Source: JBDUDK01 sp040002995 (GTDB lineage: Bacteria > Actinomycetota > Acidimicrobiia > Acidimicrobiales > Ilumatobacteraceae). From it: a stretch of DNA of 34,442 nt. The stretch covers positions 1-34,442 of the forward strand of contig JBDUDK010000028.1 in assembly GCA_040002995.1 (NCBI GenBank), read 5' to 3'. The notes under the pieces were generated by a model. The model made no database searches. It was not told the origin of the DNA and saw only the letters and a program-made list of their open reading frames with translations. Shown here in pieces: positions 15,753-23,783 of the stretch (its first letter is position 1; every line of letters starts with the position of its first letter). Both the position numbers and the translations under genes were made by a program.

Positions 15753-16619
15753 ATGGCTTACCGCTTCGACACCGTGCCTGAGGTCCGCGACGGACTCAAG
15801 CGGGTGCACTACCTCGCTGACGAAGGCATCGCCGGTGTCGTGTTCCTCGCCGATCGGCTGCAGAAGCCCATCCTTGTCGAGGGTCCCGCCGGCACCGGCA
15901 AGACGCAGTTGGCCAAGAGCGTGGCCGAAATGACCGGCAGCCGCCTGATCCGCCTGCAGTGCTACGAGGGCCTCGACGAGTCGAAGGCGCTCTACGAGTG
16001 GAACTACAAGAAGCAGCTTCTGCGCATCCAGGCCGACCGCGGTGCCGACGGATGGTCGGAGCTCCACGACGACATTTTCAGCGAGGAGTTCCTCCTGACT
16101 CGGCCGCTCCTCGAAGCCATCCGCGCGCCCGACCCCGTCGTCCTCCTGGTCGATGAGGTCGACCGAGTAGAGATCGAGACCGAGGCGCTCCTCTTGGAGA
16201 TCCTGTCCGACTATCAGGTCTCCATCCCCGAACTCGGCACCGTGCTGGCTACCCAGATCCCGCTCGTGTTCCTCACGTCGAACAACACCCGCGAGCTGTC
16301 CGAGGCCCTCAAGCGCCGCTGCCTCTACCTGCACGTCGACTACCCCGACCTCGAGCGGGAGAAGGAGATCGTGCTCACCAAGGTGCCCGAGATCACCGCG
16401 CACCTGGCCGATCAGATCGCGCGCATCGTCCGCTCGATTCGCCAGCTCGACCTCAAGAAGGCGCCGTCGGTGAGCGAGACCCTCGACTGGGCCCGAACGC
16501 TCGTGCTGCTCGGCATCGACTCGATCGACGCGCAGCAAGCCAAGGAAACACTCCACATCTTGCTCAAGTACCAGACCGACATCGCCAAGGCGGCGAAGGA
16601 GTTGGCGGTCGACAAGTAG
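15753..16619 (+). CDS. MoxR/CoxD-type AAA+ ATPase
   Basis: A 288-residue AAA+ ATPase of the MoxR class. Walker A is G44-PAGTGKT, Walker B VVLLVDEVDR (Asp134, Glu135), sensor 1 lies in LVFLTSNNTRELSEALKRRC with the arginine-finger region, and RLQCYEGLDESKALYEWNYKKQLL is characteristic of the CoxD-like branch. MoxR ATPases work with VWA proteins as chaperone-like modules in maturing metalloenzymes or complexes. The VWA partner follows 21 bases downstream. No carbon monoxide dehydrogenase genes are in the window, so a CO-oxidation role is not supported locally. Start at 15753 fits the leaderless promoter; the ORF opens upstream but those residues cover the inverted repeat. Confidence 0.88.
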   Translation: MAYRFDTVPEVRDGLKRVHYLADEGIAGVVFLADRLQKPILVEGPAGTGKTQLAKSVAEMTGSRLIRLQCYEGLDESKALYEWNYKKQLLRIQADRGADGWSELHDDIFSEEFLLTRPLLEAIRAPDPVVLLVDEVDRVEIETEALLLEILSDYQVSIPELGTVLATQIPLVFLTSNNTRELSEALKRRCLYLHVDYPDLEREKEIVLTKVPEITAHLADQIARIVRSIRQLDLKKAPSVSETLDWARTLVLLGIDSIDAQQAKETLHILLKYQTDIAKAAKELAVDK

Positions 16620-16640
16620 TCGCACCGCCGCGGTCACGTC

Positions 16641-18071
16641 GTGAACCTTGATCTACTGAGCGGCTTCATCCAGGAGCTCCGCGCCGCGGGCTTGCCGGTG
16701 TCGCTCACCGAGAACCTCGACGCGATGGAGGCGGTCAAGCACGTCCCGCTCGACGACCGCGAGGCCTTCAAGTTCGCGTTGGCCGCCACCCTCGTGAAGA
16801 ACAACTCACACTGGCGGGTCTTCGAGACAGTGTTTGAGGTCTACTTCTCGCTACGAGGTCCTCAGTACAAGATCGACGGCGAAGACGCCGACGAGTTCTG
16901 GCGCGAGATGCAAGACCAGAGCCGCCAGGGTGAGGGGCGGGGCGCCGGTGGCGCCATGGACAACCTCACGCAAGAAGAGCTCATGATGCTGCTGTACCAG
17001 GCACTCATGAACGGCGACGACGCACTGATGCGGGCCCTGGCGCGTCAGGCCGTGAATCGTTTTGCCGGCATGGAGCCCGGACGGCCGGTGGGTGGCACCT
17101 ATTACTTGTATCGGACGTTGCGCAACCTCGACCTCGACAACGTCCTCGAGCGGATGATGGCGGAGGCCAACGCCAAAGCCGACGGAGGGCTCACCGCGCT
17201 CGAGGAGCGCCTCGAGCGCGACGAATTCGAGACGCGCGTCGATCAACTGAAGAAGGAGATCGAGGCCGAGATCCGCCGGCGGCTGGTGGCCGACCGGGGT
17301 GTCGATGCGATGGCCAAGACCTTGCGCAAGCCGCTGCCCGAAGATGTCGACTTCATGCACGCCACTCGCGACGAGATGGCCTCGTTGCGCAAGGCCTTGT
17401 ATCCCCTCACGCGCCGGCTGGCGGTGCGCCTGGCCAGGAAGCGCCGCCACGGACGCAAGGGCCCACTCGACTTCCGCAGCACCGTCCGCCACTCGCTCTC
17501 CTACGGCGGCGTGCCCGCCGATCCGAAATTTCGGTTTCCCCGCCCGGCGAAACCCGAGATCTTCGTGGTGGCCGACATCTCCGGATCCGTCGCCGCTTTC
17601 GCCCGCTTCACGCTGATGCTGGTCTACGCCATCCAAGGTCAGTTCTCGAAGGTGCGCTCGTTCGTTTTCATCGATGGCATCGACGAAGTCACCGACTACT
17701 TCAAAGGCGTCGAGGACATCACGCAGGCCGTGCACCGCGTGAACACTGAGGCCGATGTGGTTTGGGTCGACGGACACAGCGACTACGGCCACGCGTTCGA
17801 GGTCTTCTGGAATCAGTGGGGCAAGGATGTCGGCCCCAAGACCACGGTCATCCTTCTCGGCGACGCGCGCAACAACTATCACGCTGCGCAAAGTTGGGTC
17901 GTGAGGGAGATGCGCCACAAGGCCCGCCACGTCTACTGGCTGAATCCGGAGCCTCGGTCGTACTGGAACACCGGCGACTCCATCGTTTCTGAGTACGGCA
18001 CTCATACTGATGGCGTGTACGAGTGCCGCAATCTCCGCCAGCTCGAGGCCTTTGTCGAGAAGCTCGCCTGA
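16641..18071 (+). CDS. CoxE-like von Willebrand factor A protein
   Basis: A 476-residue protein of the VWA/CoxE-like family. The N-terminal half is helical and charged (LRAAGLPVSLTENLDAMEAV, then a long coiled region). The basic link RKGPLDFRSTVRHSLSYGGVP is typical of CoxE proteins. The C-terminal VWA domain has a complete MIDAS start D312-ISGS, and a later acidic site ILLGDARNNY. The N-terminal family region plus VWA is the usual partner of MoxR ATPases, with metal-dependent binding of a client. GTG at 16641 has little Shine-Dalgarno signal and probably relies on coupling to moxR. It is second in the operon; the next gene starts three bases after its stop. The client is unknown. Confidence 0.87.
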   Translation: MNLDLLSGFIQELRAAGLPVSLTENLDAMEAVKHVPLDDREAFKFALAATLVKNNSHWRVFETVFEVYFSLRGPQYKIDGEDADEFWREMQDQSRQGEGRGAGGAMDNLTQEELMMLLYQALMNGDDALMRALARQAVNRFAGMEPGRPVGGTYYLYRTLRNLDLDNVLERMMAEANAKADGGLTALEERLERDEFETRVDQLKKEIEAEIRRRLVADRGVDAMAKTLRKPLPEDVDFMHATRDEMASLRKALYPLTRRLAVRLARKRRHGRKGPLDFRSTVRHSLSYGGVPADPKFRFPRPAKPEIFVVADISGSVAAFARFTLMLVYAIQGQFSKVRSFVFIDGIDEVTDYFKGVEDITQAVHRVNTEADVVWVDGHSDYGHAFEVFWNQWGKDVGPKTTVILLGDARNNYHAAQSWVVREMRHKARHVYWLNPEPRSYWNTGDSIVSEYGTHTDGVYECRNLRQLEAFVEKLA

Positions 18072-18074
18072 CGC

Positions 18075-19199
18075 ATGACCCGACTGGTATTCGTACGCCA
18101 CGGCGAGTCGGTCGTGACCGTCGACAGAGTCCTCGGGGGGCTGAAGACGTGCTCGGGCCTTTCCGAACTCGGCGTCCGCCAGGTCGAGGCGCTGCGCGAC
18201 CGTTGGGCGCGCACGCACGAGCTCGGCACGGTGGACGCGCTCTACGCATCCAGTCTGCCGCGGGCCCGCCAGACCGCCGAGATCCTCAGTCCGGTTCTTG
18301 GCAATCTCGACGTGATCGAGGATCCCGACCTTTGCGAACATCATCCCGGCGAGGCCGACGGGATGCCCTACGACGAGATCGCGGAGCGTTACGGCAACTT
18401 CGATTGGGACAAGGAGCCCTACAAGGTGCCGATTCCCGGCAGCGAGTCGATGGCGGGGTTCCACCACCGCGTCGCCGATTCTCTGCAGCGGATCGCTACG
18501 GAGCACGAGGGACAGACCGTCGTCATCGCGTGTCACGGCGGCGTGATCGATATCGCGATGCGCGCTCTTCTCCGTCTACCGATGGTCGGCGGGTTCGACC
18601 TGTGGACGTTGAACTCCTCGGTTACGGAGTTCGCCCGCCGAGGGCCGAAGTGGCTCCTCGTGCGCTACAACGACGCGTCACACCTCGAGGGGCTGCCCGC
18701 CGAGTCGCCGTCGCGTCGCGCCGGGCCCGACCCAGGACCCGTCCAGCTCCGCGAAATCAACGCGGGCAATCTCGCGGAGGTCAGAGCCATCAAGGTCTGG
18801 CCCCACCAGCAGCGGTCCGTTTCTTCGATTGTCGATTCGCTGGCCGAGGCTCACCACACCTCGCATAAGGCCTGGTATCGAGCCATTTATTCGGGGGACA
18901 ATCCCGTTGGTTTCGTGATGCTGGCCGAACCGGCCGATCCCGACGACGAGTTCCCCGAGGGTGGCTGGTTCCTGTGGCGGCTGCTGATCAACGGTCGCCA
19001 TCAGCGGCGGGGCTTGGGCGGGCGCGCCCTCGATCTCGTGCGCGAGCACATCGCCGCGCAGCCCGACACGCCTCAGGTGCTGTTCACGAGCTGGGTGCCC
19101 GGCGACGGAGGTCCCGGACCGTTCTATGTCGCCTACGGCTTCGAGCCCACCGGCGAGATGCTCGGTGGCGAAGTCCTCGCCCGCCTCGCTGTGTCCTGA
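18075..19199 (+). CDS. Fusion of histidine phosphatase and GNAT acetyltransferase
   Basis: A 374-residue two-domain protein. Residues 1 to about 200 are a phosphoglycerate-mutase-like histidine phosphatase: R8-HGES with the phospho-acceptor His9, ASSLPRARQTAEIL, an acidic CEHHPGEADGMPY loop, and CHGGV with His154. Residues about 223-372 are a GNAT domain of the diamine/spermidine acetyltransferase-like type (LREINAGNLAEVRAIKVWPHQQRSVSS, WYRAIYSGDNPVGFVML, acetyl-CoA motif NGRHQRRGLGGRALDLV, and a C-terminal FYVAYGFEPTGE). A Pro/Ser-rich linker separates them. Both sets of key residues look intact. Frame is continuous, so this is a real fusion unless the sequence has an error that joins two genes. 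It starts three bases after the VWA stop. Substrates are unknown. Confidence 0.85.
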   Translation: MTRLVFVRHGESVVTVDRVLGGLKTCSGLSELGVRQVEALRDRWARTHELGTVDALYASSLPRARQTAEILSPVLGNLDVIEDPDLCEHHPGEADGMPYDEIAERYGNFDWDKEPYKVPIPGSESMAGFHHRVADSLQRIATEHEGQTVVIACHGGVIDIAMRALLRLPMVGGFDLWTLNSSVTEFARRGPKWLLVRYNDASHLEGLPAESPSRRAGPDPGPVQLREINAGNLAEVRAIKVWPHQQRSVSSIVDSLAEAHHTSHKAWYRAIYSGDNPVGFVMLAEPADPDDEFPEGGWFLWRLLINGRHQRRGLGGRALDLVREHIAAQPDTPQVLFTSWVPGDGGPGPFYVAYGFEPTGEMLGGEVLARLAVS

Positions 19200-19215
19200 C
19201 GGATGGCTTGGGGCT

Positions 19216-20598
19216 ATGCCGACTTGGGACCATGTCATCGTCGGCGCCGGGTCGGCCGGGGCCGTCGTCGCGGCCCGGCTGGCGCAGGACGAAACGAGCA
19301 GTGTGCTCGTGCTCGAGGCCGGGCCCGATCACACCAGCGCGGCTGCTCCCGCGGCGATCGGTGGGCGCAACTTCTACGCGGCGCTGGCTGAACCGGCGCG
19401 TACATGGCCGGATCTCGTCGCCCGGCGCACCAGCGCGGCTGAGCCCGTCCCCTATGCGAGAGGCCGCGGCGTGGGCGGGAGTTCGTCGGTGAACGCGATG
19501 CTCGCGCTCGAGGGCGAGCCTGGCGATTACGACACCTGGCGTGATCGCTTTGGCTGCCAGGGGTGGGGGTGGACCGACGTCGCTCCGGTGTTCGGTGCCC
19601 TCGCAGGTGGTCTTCGGACGGCGGACGAGCCGACGCCGGTGGACCGTGCGCTGACGCTCGCCACCGGCGGCGATGTTGAGCTCGCCCACTTCACGATGAC
19701 GGCCGATGGCCGCAGAGCATCCAGCGCCGACATGTTCCTCGAGCCGGCGCGAGCTCTCGACAACCTAGTTGTGCGCGGCGACGCCCTGGCCGACCGCGTG
19801 CTGTTCGAGGGCGATCGCGCCGCGGGGTTGCGCCTCGCCGATGGCTCGGAGGTGACGGCGGGCCATGTCTGGATCTGCTCCGGAGCGATCCACTCGCCCG
19901 CGATCCTGCTGCGATCCGGACTGACCCGAGCCGGCATCGGCCGCAACCTGAAGGACCACGCGTCGACCCACGTGACGCTGCTGCTGAACGACCGAGGACG
20001 CCTGCCCGACGTCGACCATCTGCCCTTCACCGTCGTGCGCCGCTTCTCGTCCGGCGCCATCTCCCACGACCTGCAGATGCTGCCCATGGGCCATCTCGGC
20101 GTCACGCAACGCGGAATGCTGATGCTGGGGCTCATGCAGGTGAATTCCGAGGGCGCGGTCACACTCGTCAGCGACGATCCAAACGCCGACCCCGCGGTCG
20201 ACTTCGCGATGTTCTCATCGCCCGGCGATCTCGAGCGTCTCACCGAGGGCGTACACGAGCTTGTGCGGGTGGTGCGCCACCCCGCCTTCGTCTCGATCTG
20301 CGACGAGGTCGTTGTCGACGAAGCGGGGACACCGCCGGAAGCGATCGACGATGAGTGGTTGCTCTCCAATCCGGGCAGCTACGTACACGCGGCCGGCTCG
20401 TGTCGCATGGGACGCCCCGACGATCCACTCGCGGTAGTCGACTCAGACGGCACGGTCATCGGCTGCGAGGGCCTGTCGGTGGTCGACGCGTCGATCTTGC
20501 CCGACCTACCCCGCGCCAACACCTACCTCCCGACTCTCATGGTGGCCGAGCGGATGATGACGCGCTGGCGCGACAATCAGCGCCGCAGCGTGCGGTAG
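19216..20598 (+). CDS. GMC family FAD-dependent oxidoreductase
   Basis: A 460-residue flavoenzyme of the glucose-methanol-choline family. FAD-binding GAGSAGAVVAARL at about residue 8, LVLEAGPDH, signature YARGRGVGGSSSVNAM, ICSGAIHSPAILLRSG, and the C-terminal active-site region HAAGSCRMG with NTYLPTLMVAERM. The family's His and Asn pair is present. GMC enzymes oxidise alcohols; this one is short, with no obvious signal peptide, and the substrate cannot be told. A mycofactocin-linked role is conceivable for actinobacterial GMCs, but no mft genes are here. Start at 19216, 16 bases after the fusion gene; last gene of the moxR operon. It overlaps the convergent pgi by 22 bases. Confidence 0.87.
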   Translation: MPTWDHVIVGAGSAGAVVAARLAQDETSSVLVLEAGPDHTSAAAPAAIGGRNFYAALAEPARTWPDLVARRTSAAEPVPYARGRGVGGSSSVNAMLALEGEPGDYDTWRDRFGCQGWGWTDVAPVFGALAGGLRTADEPTPVDRALTLATGGDVELAHFTMTADGRRASSADMFLEPARALDNLVVRGDALADRVLFEGDRAAGLRLADGSEVTAGHVWICSGAIHSPAILLRSGLTRAGIGRNLKDHASTHVTLLLNDRGRLPDVDHLPFTVVRRFSSGAISHDLQMLPMGHLGVTQRGMLMLGLMQVNSEGAVTLVSDDPNADPAVDFAMFSSPGDLERLTEGVHELVRVVRHPAFVSICDEVVVDEAGTPPEAIDDEWLLSNPGSYVHAAGSCRMGRPDDPLAVVDSDGTVIGCEGLSVVDASILPDLPRANTYLPTLMVAERMMTRWRDNQRRSVR

Positions 20599-22196
20599 AG
20601 CTCGATCAGCGCCGCGGTCGAGGTGTCGTGATGGTTGCGCGCCGAGTGTGATGCCGAGAGGTCATCGATGATCCCGGCCGCGAGTGCCTTGCCGAGCTCA
20701 ACGCCCCATTGGTCGAACGAGTTGATGCCCCACACCGCGCCCTGCACGAAAACCTTGTGCTCGTAGAGGGCGACGAGCTCTCCTAGCGCGTACGGCGACA
20801 GCGCGGTGCCAAGGACCGTCGTCGTGGGCCGGTTGCCCTCGAACGATCGGTGCCCGACGAGGTCGGGACTCACACCGGCTGCGGCGACCTCGTCGGGCGT
20901 CTTGCCGAACGCGAGCGCCTCCGCCTGGGCGAGGAGGTTCGCGATCAGAAGATCGTGATGGTTGCCGAGCGCGTGCACGGGGTGAGCAAACGCGATGAGG
21001 TCAAGCGGCACGACTGTGGTTCCCTGATGCAGCAGTTGAAAATAGGCGTGCTGCCCGTTCGTTCCCGGTGTGCCCCACACGATCGGCCCGGTGTCGTGGT
21101 CGACCACGTTGCCGTCGAGGTGCACGTGCTTGCCGTTCGACTCCATATCGAGCTGTTGCAGGTACGCGGGAAACAACGCCAGCTCGTTGCAGTAGGGAAT
21201 GACAGCGAGCGACGGAGATGCACGGAAGTTCCGTTCCCAGACACCGGCGAGACCCATCAGCACCGGCACGTTGCTCTCGAACGGAGTCGTGCGGAAATGC
21301 TCGTCGACTACCCGGAAGCCGGCGAGCATTTCGTCGAACCGATCACGCCCGATCGCGATCATGAGTGACAGCCCAATCGCGGAGTCCATCGAGTAACGGC
21401 CTCCGACCCAATCCCAGAAGCCGAACATGTTCTCGGGGGTGATGCCGAACTCGGCCACTTCCTTCGCGTTCGTGGACACCGCGACGAAGTGTGCCGACAC
21501 CGCGGCCTCGCCGAGCGCATCGACGAGCCACGCTCGCGCCGACCGCGCGTTCGTCATCGTCTCCAGCGTGGTGAACGTCTTCGACGACACGATGAACAAC
21601 GTCTCGGCCGGATCGAGCCCGAGTGTCGCCTCGACGAGATCGCTGGCGTCGACGTTCGAAACGAACTGGCAGGTGAGCGATCGGTCGCTCCACCTACGCA
21701 ACGCCCGGTACGCCATCGCGGGCCCCAGATCGCTGCCGCCGATGCCGATGTTGATGACCGACCGGATGCGTCGACCGGTGGCACCCGTCCAGCTTCCGGT
21801 GCGCACCCGATCGGAGAAGTCACCCATGCGATCGAGCACCTCGCGGACGTCGGGCACGACGTTGTGTCCATCGACCATGACTGTCGCGCCGGGTGCCGCT
21901 CGGAGCGCGGTGTGCAGGACGGCACGCCGCTCGGTCGTATTGATGGGCTCACCTGCGAACATCGCATCGCGGCGCTCGGCCACCTGGGCCCACCCCGCGA
22001 GCGCCAGAAGCAGGTTCATCGTGTGGTCAGTGACGCGCTGTTTCGACAGATCGACATGGAGGTCGCCGACCACGAACGACAGACGCGCCGCTCGTGTCGG
22101 ATCATCCGCAAACAGCTTCCGGAGGTGCGTGCCGGCGATGTCGTCGCGGTGCGCCTCGAGCGCGGCCCACTCATCGGTGCGCTTGATGCTGGTCAT
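20577..22196 (-). CDS. pgi: Glucose-6-phosphate isomerase
   Basis: A 539-residue enzyme interconverting glucose 6-phosphate and fructose 6-phosphate in the cytosol. SIS-type motifs are clear: NIGIGGSDLGPAMAYRAL, SSKTFTTLETMTNA, FWDWVGGRYSMDSAIGL, GTNGQHAYFQLLHQG and the family signature GINSFDQWGVELGK. Length is normal for the bacterial/eukaryotic type. ATG at 22196 begins eight bases after the WS/DGAT stop, so the two are likely one transcript. The 3' end overlaps the convergent GMC gene by 22 bases. Confidence 0.95.
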   Translation of the reverse strand: MTSIKRTDEWAALEAHRDDIAGTHLRKLFADDPTRAARLSFVVGDLHVDLSKQRVTDHTMNLLLALAGWAQVAERRDAMFAGEPINTTERRAVLHTALRAAPGATVMVDGHNVVPDVREVLDRMGDFSDRVRTGSWTGATGRRIRSVINIGIGGSDLGPAMAYRALRRWSDRSLTCQFVSNVDASDLVEATLGLDPAETLFIVSSKTFTTLETMTNARSARAWLVDALGEAAVSAHFVAVSTNAKEVAEFGITPENMFGFWDWVGGRYSMDSAIGLSLMIAIGRDRFDEMLAGFRVVDEHFRTTPFESNVPVLMGLAGVWERNFRASPSLAVIPYCNELALFPAYLQQLDMESNGKHVHLDGNVVDHDTGPIVWGTPGTNGQHAYFQLLHQGTTVVPLDLIAFAHPVHALGNHHDLLIANLLAQAEALAFGKTPDEVAAAGVSPDLVGHRSFEGNRPTTTVLGTALSPYALGELVALYEHKVFVQGAVWGINSFDQWGVELGKALAAGIIDDLSASHSARNHHDTSTAALIELYRTLRR

Positions 22197-22204
22197 CTGG
22201 TGCT

Positions 22205-23686
22205 TCAGACCTTCTCCAACAACTCCTGCATGGCGTCGTGGAGGTAACCGCACATGTCCCAGACGTCGGGCACCAACTCGCGGCAAGCGATGAATCCGAA
22301 ATCGAGGTTGCCGTTGTAGCTCTGCACCGTCATGTTGAGGCCCTGGCCGTCGGCCACCGCCGAGACCGGATAGAAGTGTTCGAGCCGCGCGCCCGCGGCG
22401 TAGAGCGGGTAGTTCGGACCGGGAACGTTCGAGATGATCAGGTTAAACGGTGGGTTGAAGCGATCACCGAGTTGCGTGCGGAACCAGAGCCGCATGGCAC
22501 GGGCGGCGAGGGCGGGCGGCGCGAATTCTGTGAAGTCCTGCAGCGTCTCGGCGGGAATCGCCGCGTGCATCTCTTTGGCCGACGACATCGACGCCTGGAT
22601 GGTTCGCAGACGGTCGACGGGGTCGGCGAGGTTGGTTGCGAGGTTGCACATGAGCCCCGACACCCGGTTCTGGTAGGTGTCGGTCTCGCTCCCGGTGCGG
22701 ATCGACACGGGAACCATCGCGATCAGCGGCTCTTCGGGAAGGCAACTGCGCTCGAGCAAGTAACGGCGCAGCGTGCTGGAGCACAGCGCCATCACCACGT
22801 CGTTGAACGTCGAGCCGAACGCCGATTTCACCATTTTCGCGTCGGCCAGCGGGATCGTGGTGTAGGCGAAACGGCGGTGCGCGGTGATCGCCCGGTTCCA
22901 CGGCGTCTTCGGGGCTTGCGTCGTGGGCAACGAAGGCGGCTTGTCGATCTCGACACCGCGACTCGATCGCAGGCGCTTGCGCAGGGCGGCGCCGATCGGT
23001 CCGGGAAGGGGTTGCGCGACGACATCGGCCATAGCCGAAAGACCGCCGACCTTCGTGGAGGCGGCGACTTCGCGCAGCGTGCGAATGGACAGCCGCACGA
23101 CCTTCTCGGGACGGCGTAGGTACTCGAAGAACGTGCGCCGCAACAGGTCGTTGCTCGATGGCAGCGTGTCGGGTTTCCATGCCTGCATCGGTTGCGACGG
23201 ACGCCAGTCAGCGTCGCGATCGAGCATCACGCTGAGCATCTCGGCGCCCGAGGCACCGTCGATGGTGGCGTGGTGGAGCTTCGTGAGTTGTGCGACGCGT
23301 CCTCCCTCGAGGCCCTCGATCACATACAGCTCCCACAACGGGCGGCTCCGGTCGAGCGGACGTCCGACGATGCGCGCGACAACCTCGGCCAGTTGGTCGG
23401 GCCGACCGGGCGGCGGCACCGCGTGATGGCGGACGTGGAAGTCGAGGTCGAAGTCGGGGTCTTCGATCCAGTACGGGAGATCGAGTCCAAGCGGGACTTC
23501 GACCAGGCGGCGCCGGAAGGGCGCGAGCAGATGGAGGCGCTCGCCGATCGCGGCCTTCGTGGCCTCGTAGCCGGCGCCACCCGGAGCATCGCTCGGGTCG
23601 TAGATGTTCAGCGACGACACATGGCCGAACGTGGTCGCCGTCTCCATGTTCAGGAAACTGGCGTCGATGCCACTCAACTGCTGCAC
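22205..23686 (-). CDS. WS/DGAT/MGAT acyltransferase
   Basis: A 493-residue wax ester synthase/diacylglycerol acyltransferase. These enzymes use acyl-CoA to esterify diacylglycerol or fatty alcohols, making storage lipid at the membrane or lipid droplet. The catalytic motif is H138-HATIDG (HHxxxDG). Other landmarks are the N-terminal MQQLSGIDASFLNMET, PLDRSRPLWELYVIEGL and the C-terminal FNLIISNVPGPNYPLYAAGARL (the conserved NVPGP). GTG at 23686 has a strong AAGGAGG at five bases. The pgi gene follows eight bases after its stop; glycolytic flux and lipid storage in one operon is suggestive but not proven. Typical of lipid-accumulating Actinomycetota. Confidence 0.93.
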   Translation of the reverse strand: MQQLSGIDASFLNMETATTFGHVSSLNIYDPSDAPGGAGYEATKAAIGERLHLLAPFRRRLVEVPLGLDLPYWIEDPDFDLDFHVRHHAVPPPGRPDQLAEVVARIVGRPLDRSRPLWELYVIEGLEGGRVAQLTKLHHATIDGASGAEMLSVMLDRDADWRPSQPMQAWKPDTLPSSNDLLRRTFFEYLRRPEKVVRLSIRTLREVAASTKVGGLSAMADVVAQPLPGPIGAALRKRLRSSRGVEIDKPPSLPTTQAPKTPWNRAITAHRRFAYTTIPLADAKMVKSAFGSTFNDVVMALCSSTLRRYLLERSCLPEEPLIAMVPVSIRTGSETDTYQNRVSGLMCNLATNLADPVDRLRTIQASMSSAKEMHAAIPAETLQDFTEFAPPALAARAMRLWFRTQLGDRFNPPFNLIISNVPGPNYPLYAAGARLEHFYPVSAVADGQGLNMTVQSYNGNLDFGFIACRELVPDVWDMCGYLHDAMQELLEKV

Positions 23687-23691
23687 CAGGG

Positions 23692-23698
23692 CCTCCTT
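23692..23698 (-). promoter_or_regulatory. Strong ribosome binding site of the WS/DGAT gene
   Basis: AAGGAGG on the minus strand lies five bases before a GTG start, which decides the GTG at 23686 as the start. It contrasts with the leaderless genes elsewhere in the window. A good candidate -10 could not be fixed in the upstream 70 bases. Confidence 0.75.
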
Positions 23699-23750
23699 CG
23701 TATCGGACGCACTTCAGGTACGTACGGCGAACAGTAGATGACCCCCAGCT

Positions 23751-23770
23751 CACCCGCGCCCGGGCGGGTG
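23751..23770 (+). other. GC-rich hairpin in the MBL gene leader
   Basis: CACCCGC (23751-23757) and GCGGGTG (23764-23770) form a 7-bp stem with a six-base loop, 13 bases before the MBL start. A TAGATG box at 23735-23740 could place the mRNA 5' end just before the stem, making a 5'-terminal hairpin that protects or hides the start. The remainder of the 97-base gap between the divergent WS/DGAT and MBL genes shows nothing else clear. Confidence 0.35.
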
Positions 23771-23783
23771 CCAACATGGGGGC

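Noticed and set aside
15753..18071. Carbon monoxide dehydrogenase accessory pair CoxD/CoxE
   Set aside because: The proteins belong to those families, but no coxS, coxM or coxL genes are in the window, so a CO-specific role is not supported.
16851..18536. 561-residue minus-strand ORF opposite the VWA and phosphatase genes
   Set aside because: It is antisense to two well-recognised genes and has no family motif; long shadow ORFs are usual at this GC content.
18075..19216. Toxin-antitoxin or defence system built on the GNAT domain
   Set aside because: The GNAT domain is of the polyamine-acetyltransferase type, fused to a phosphatase, and there is no antitoxin-like small gene beside it.
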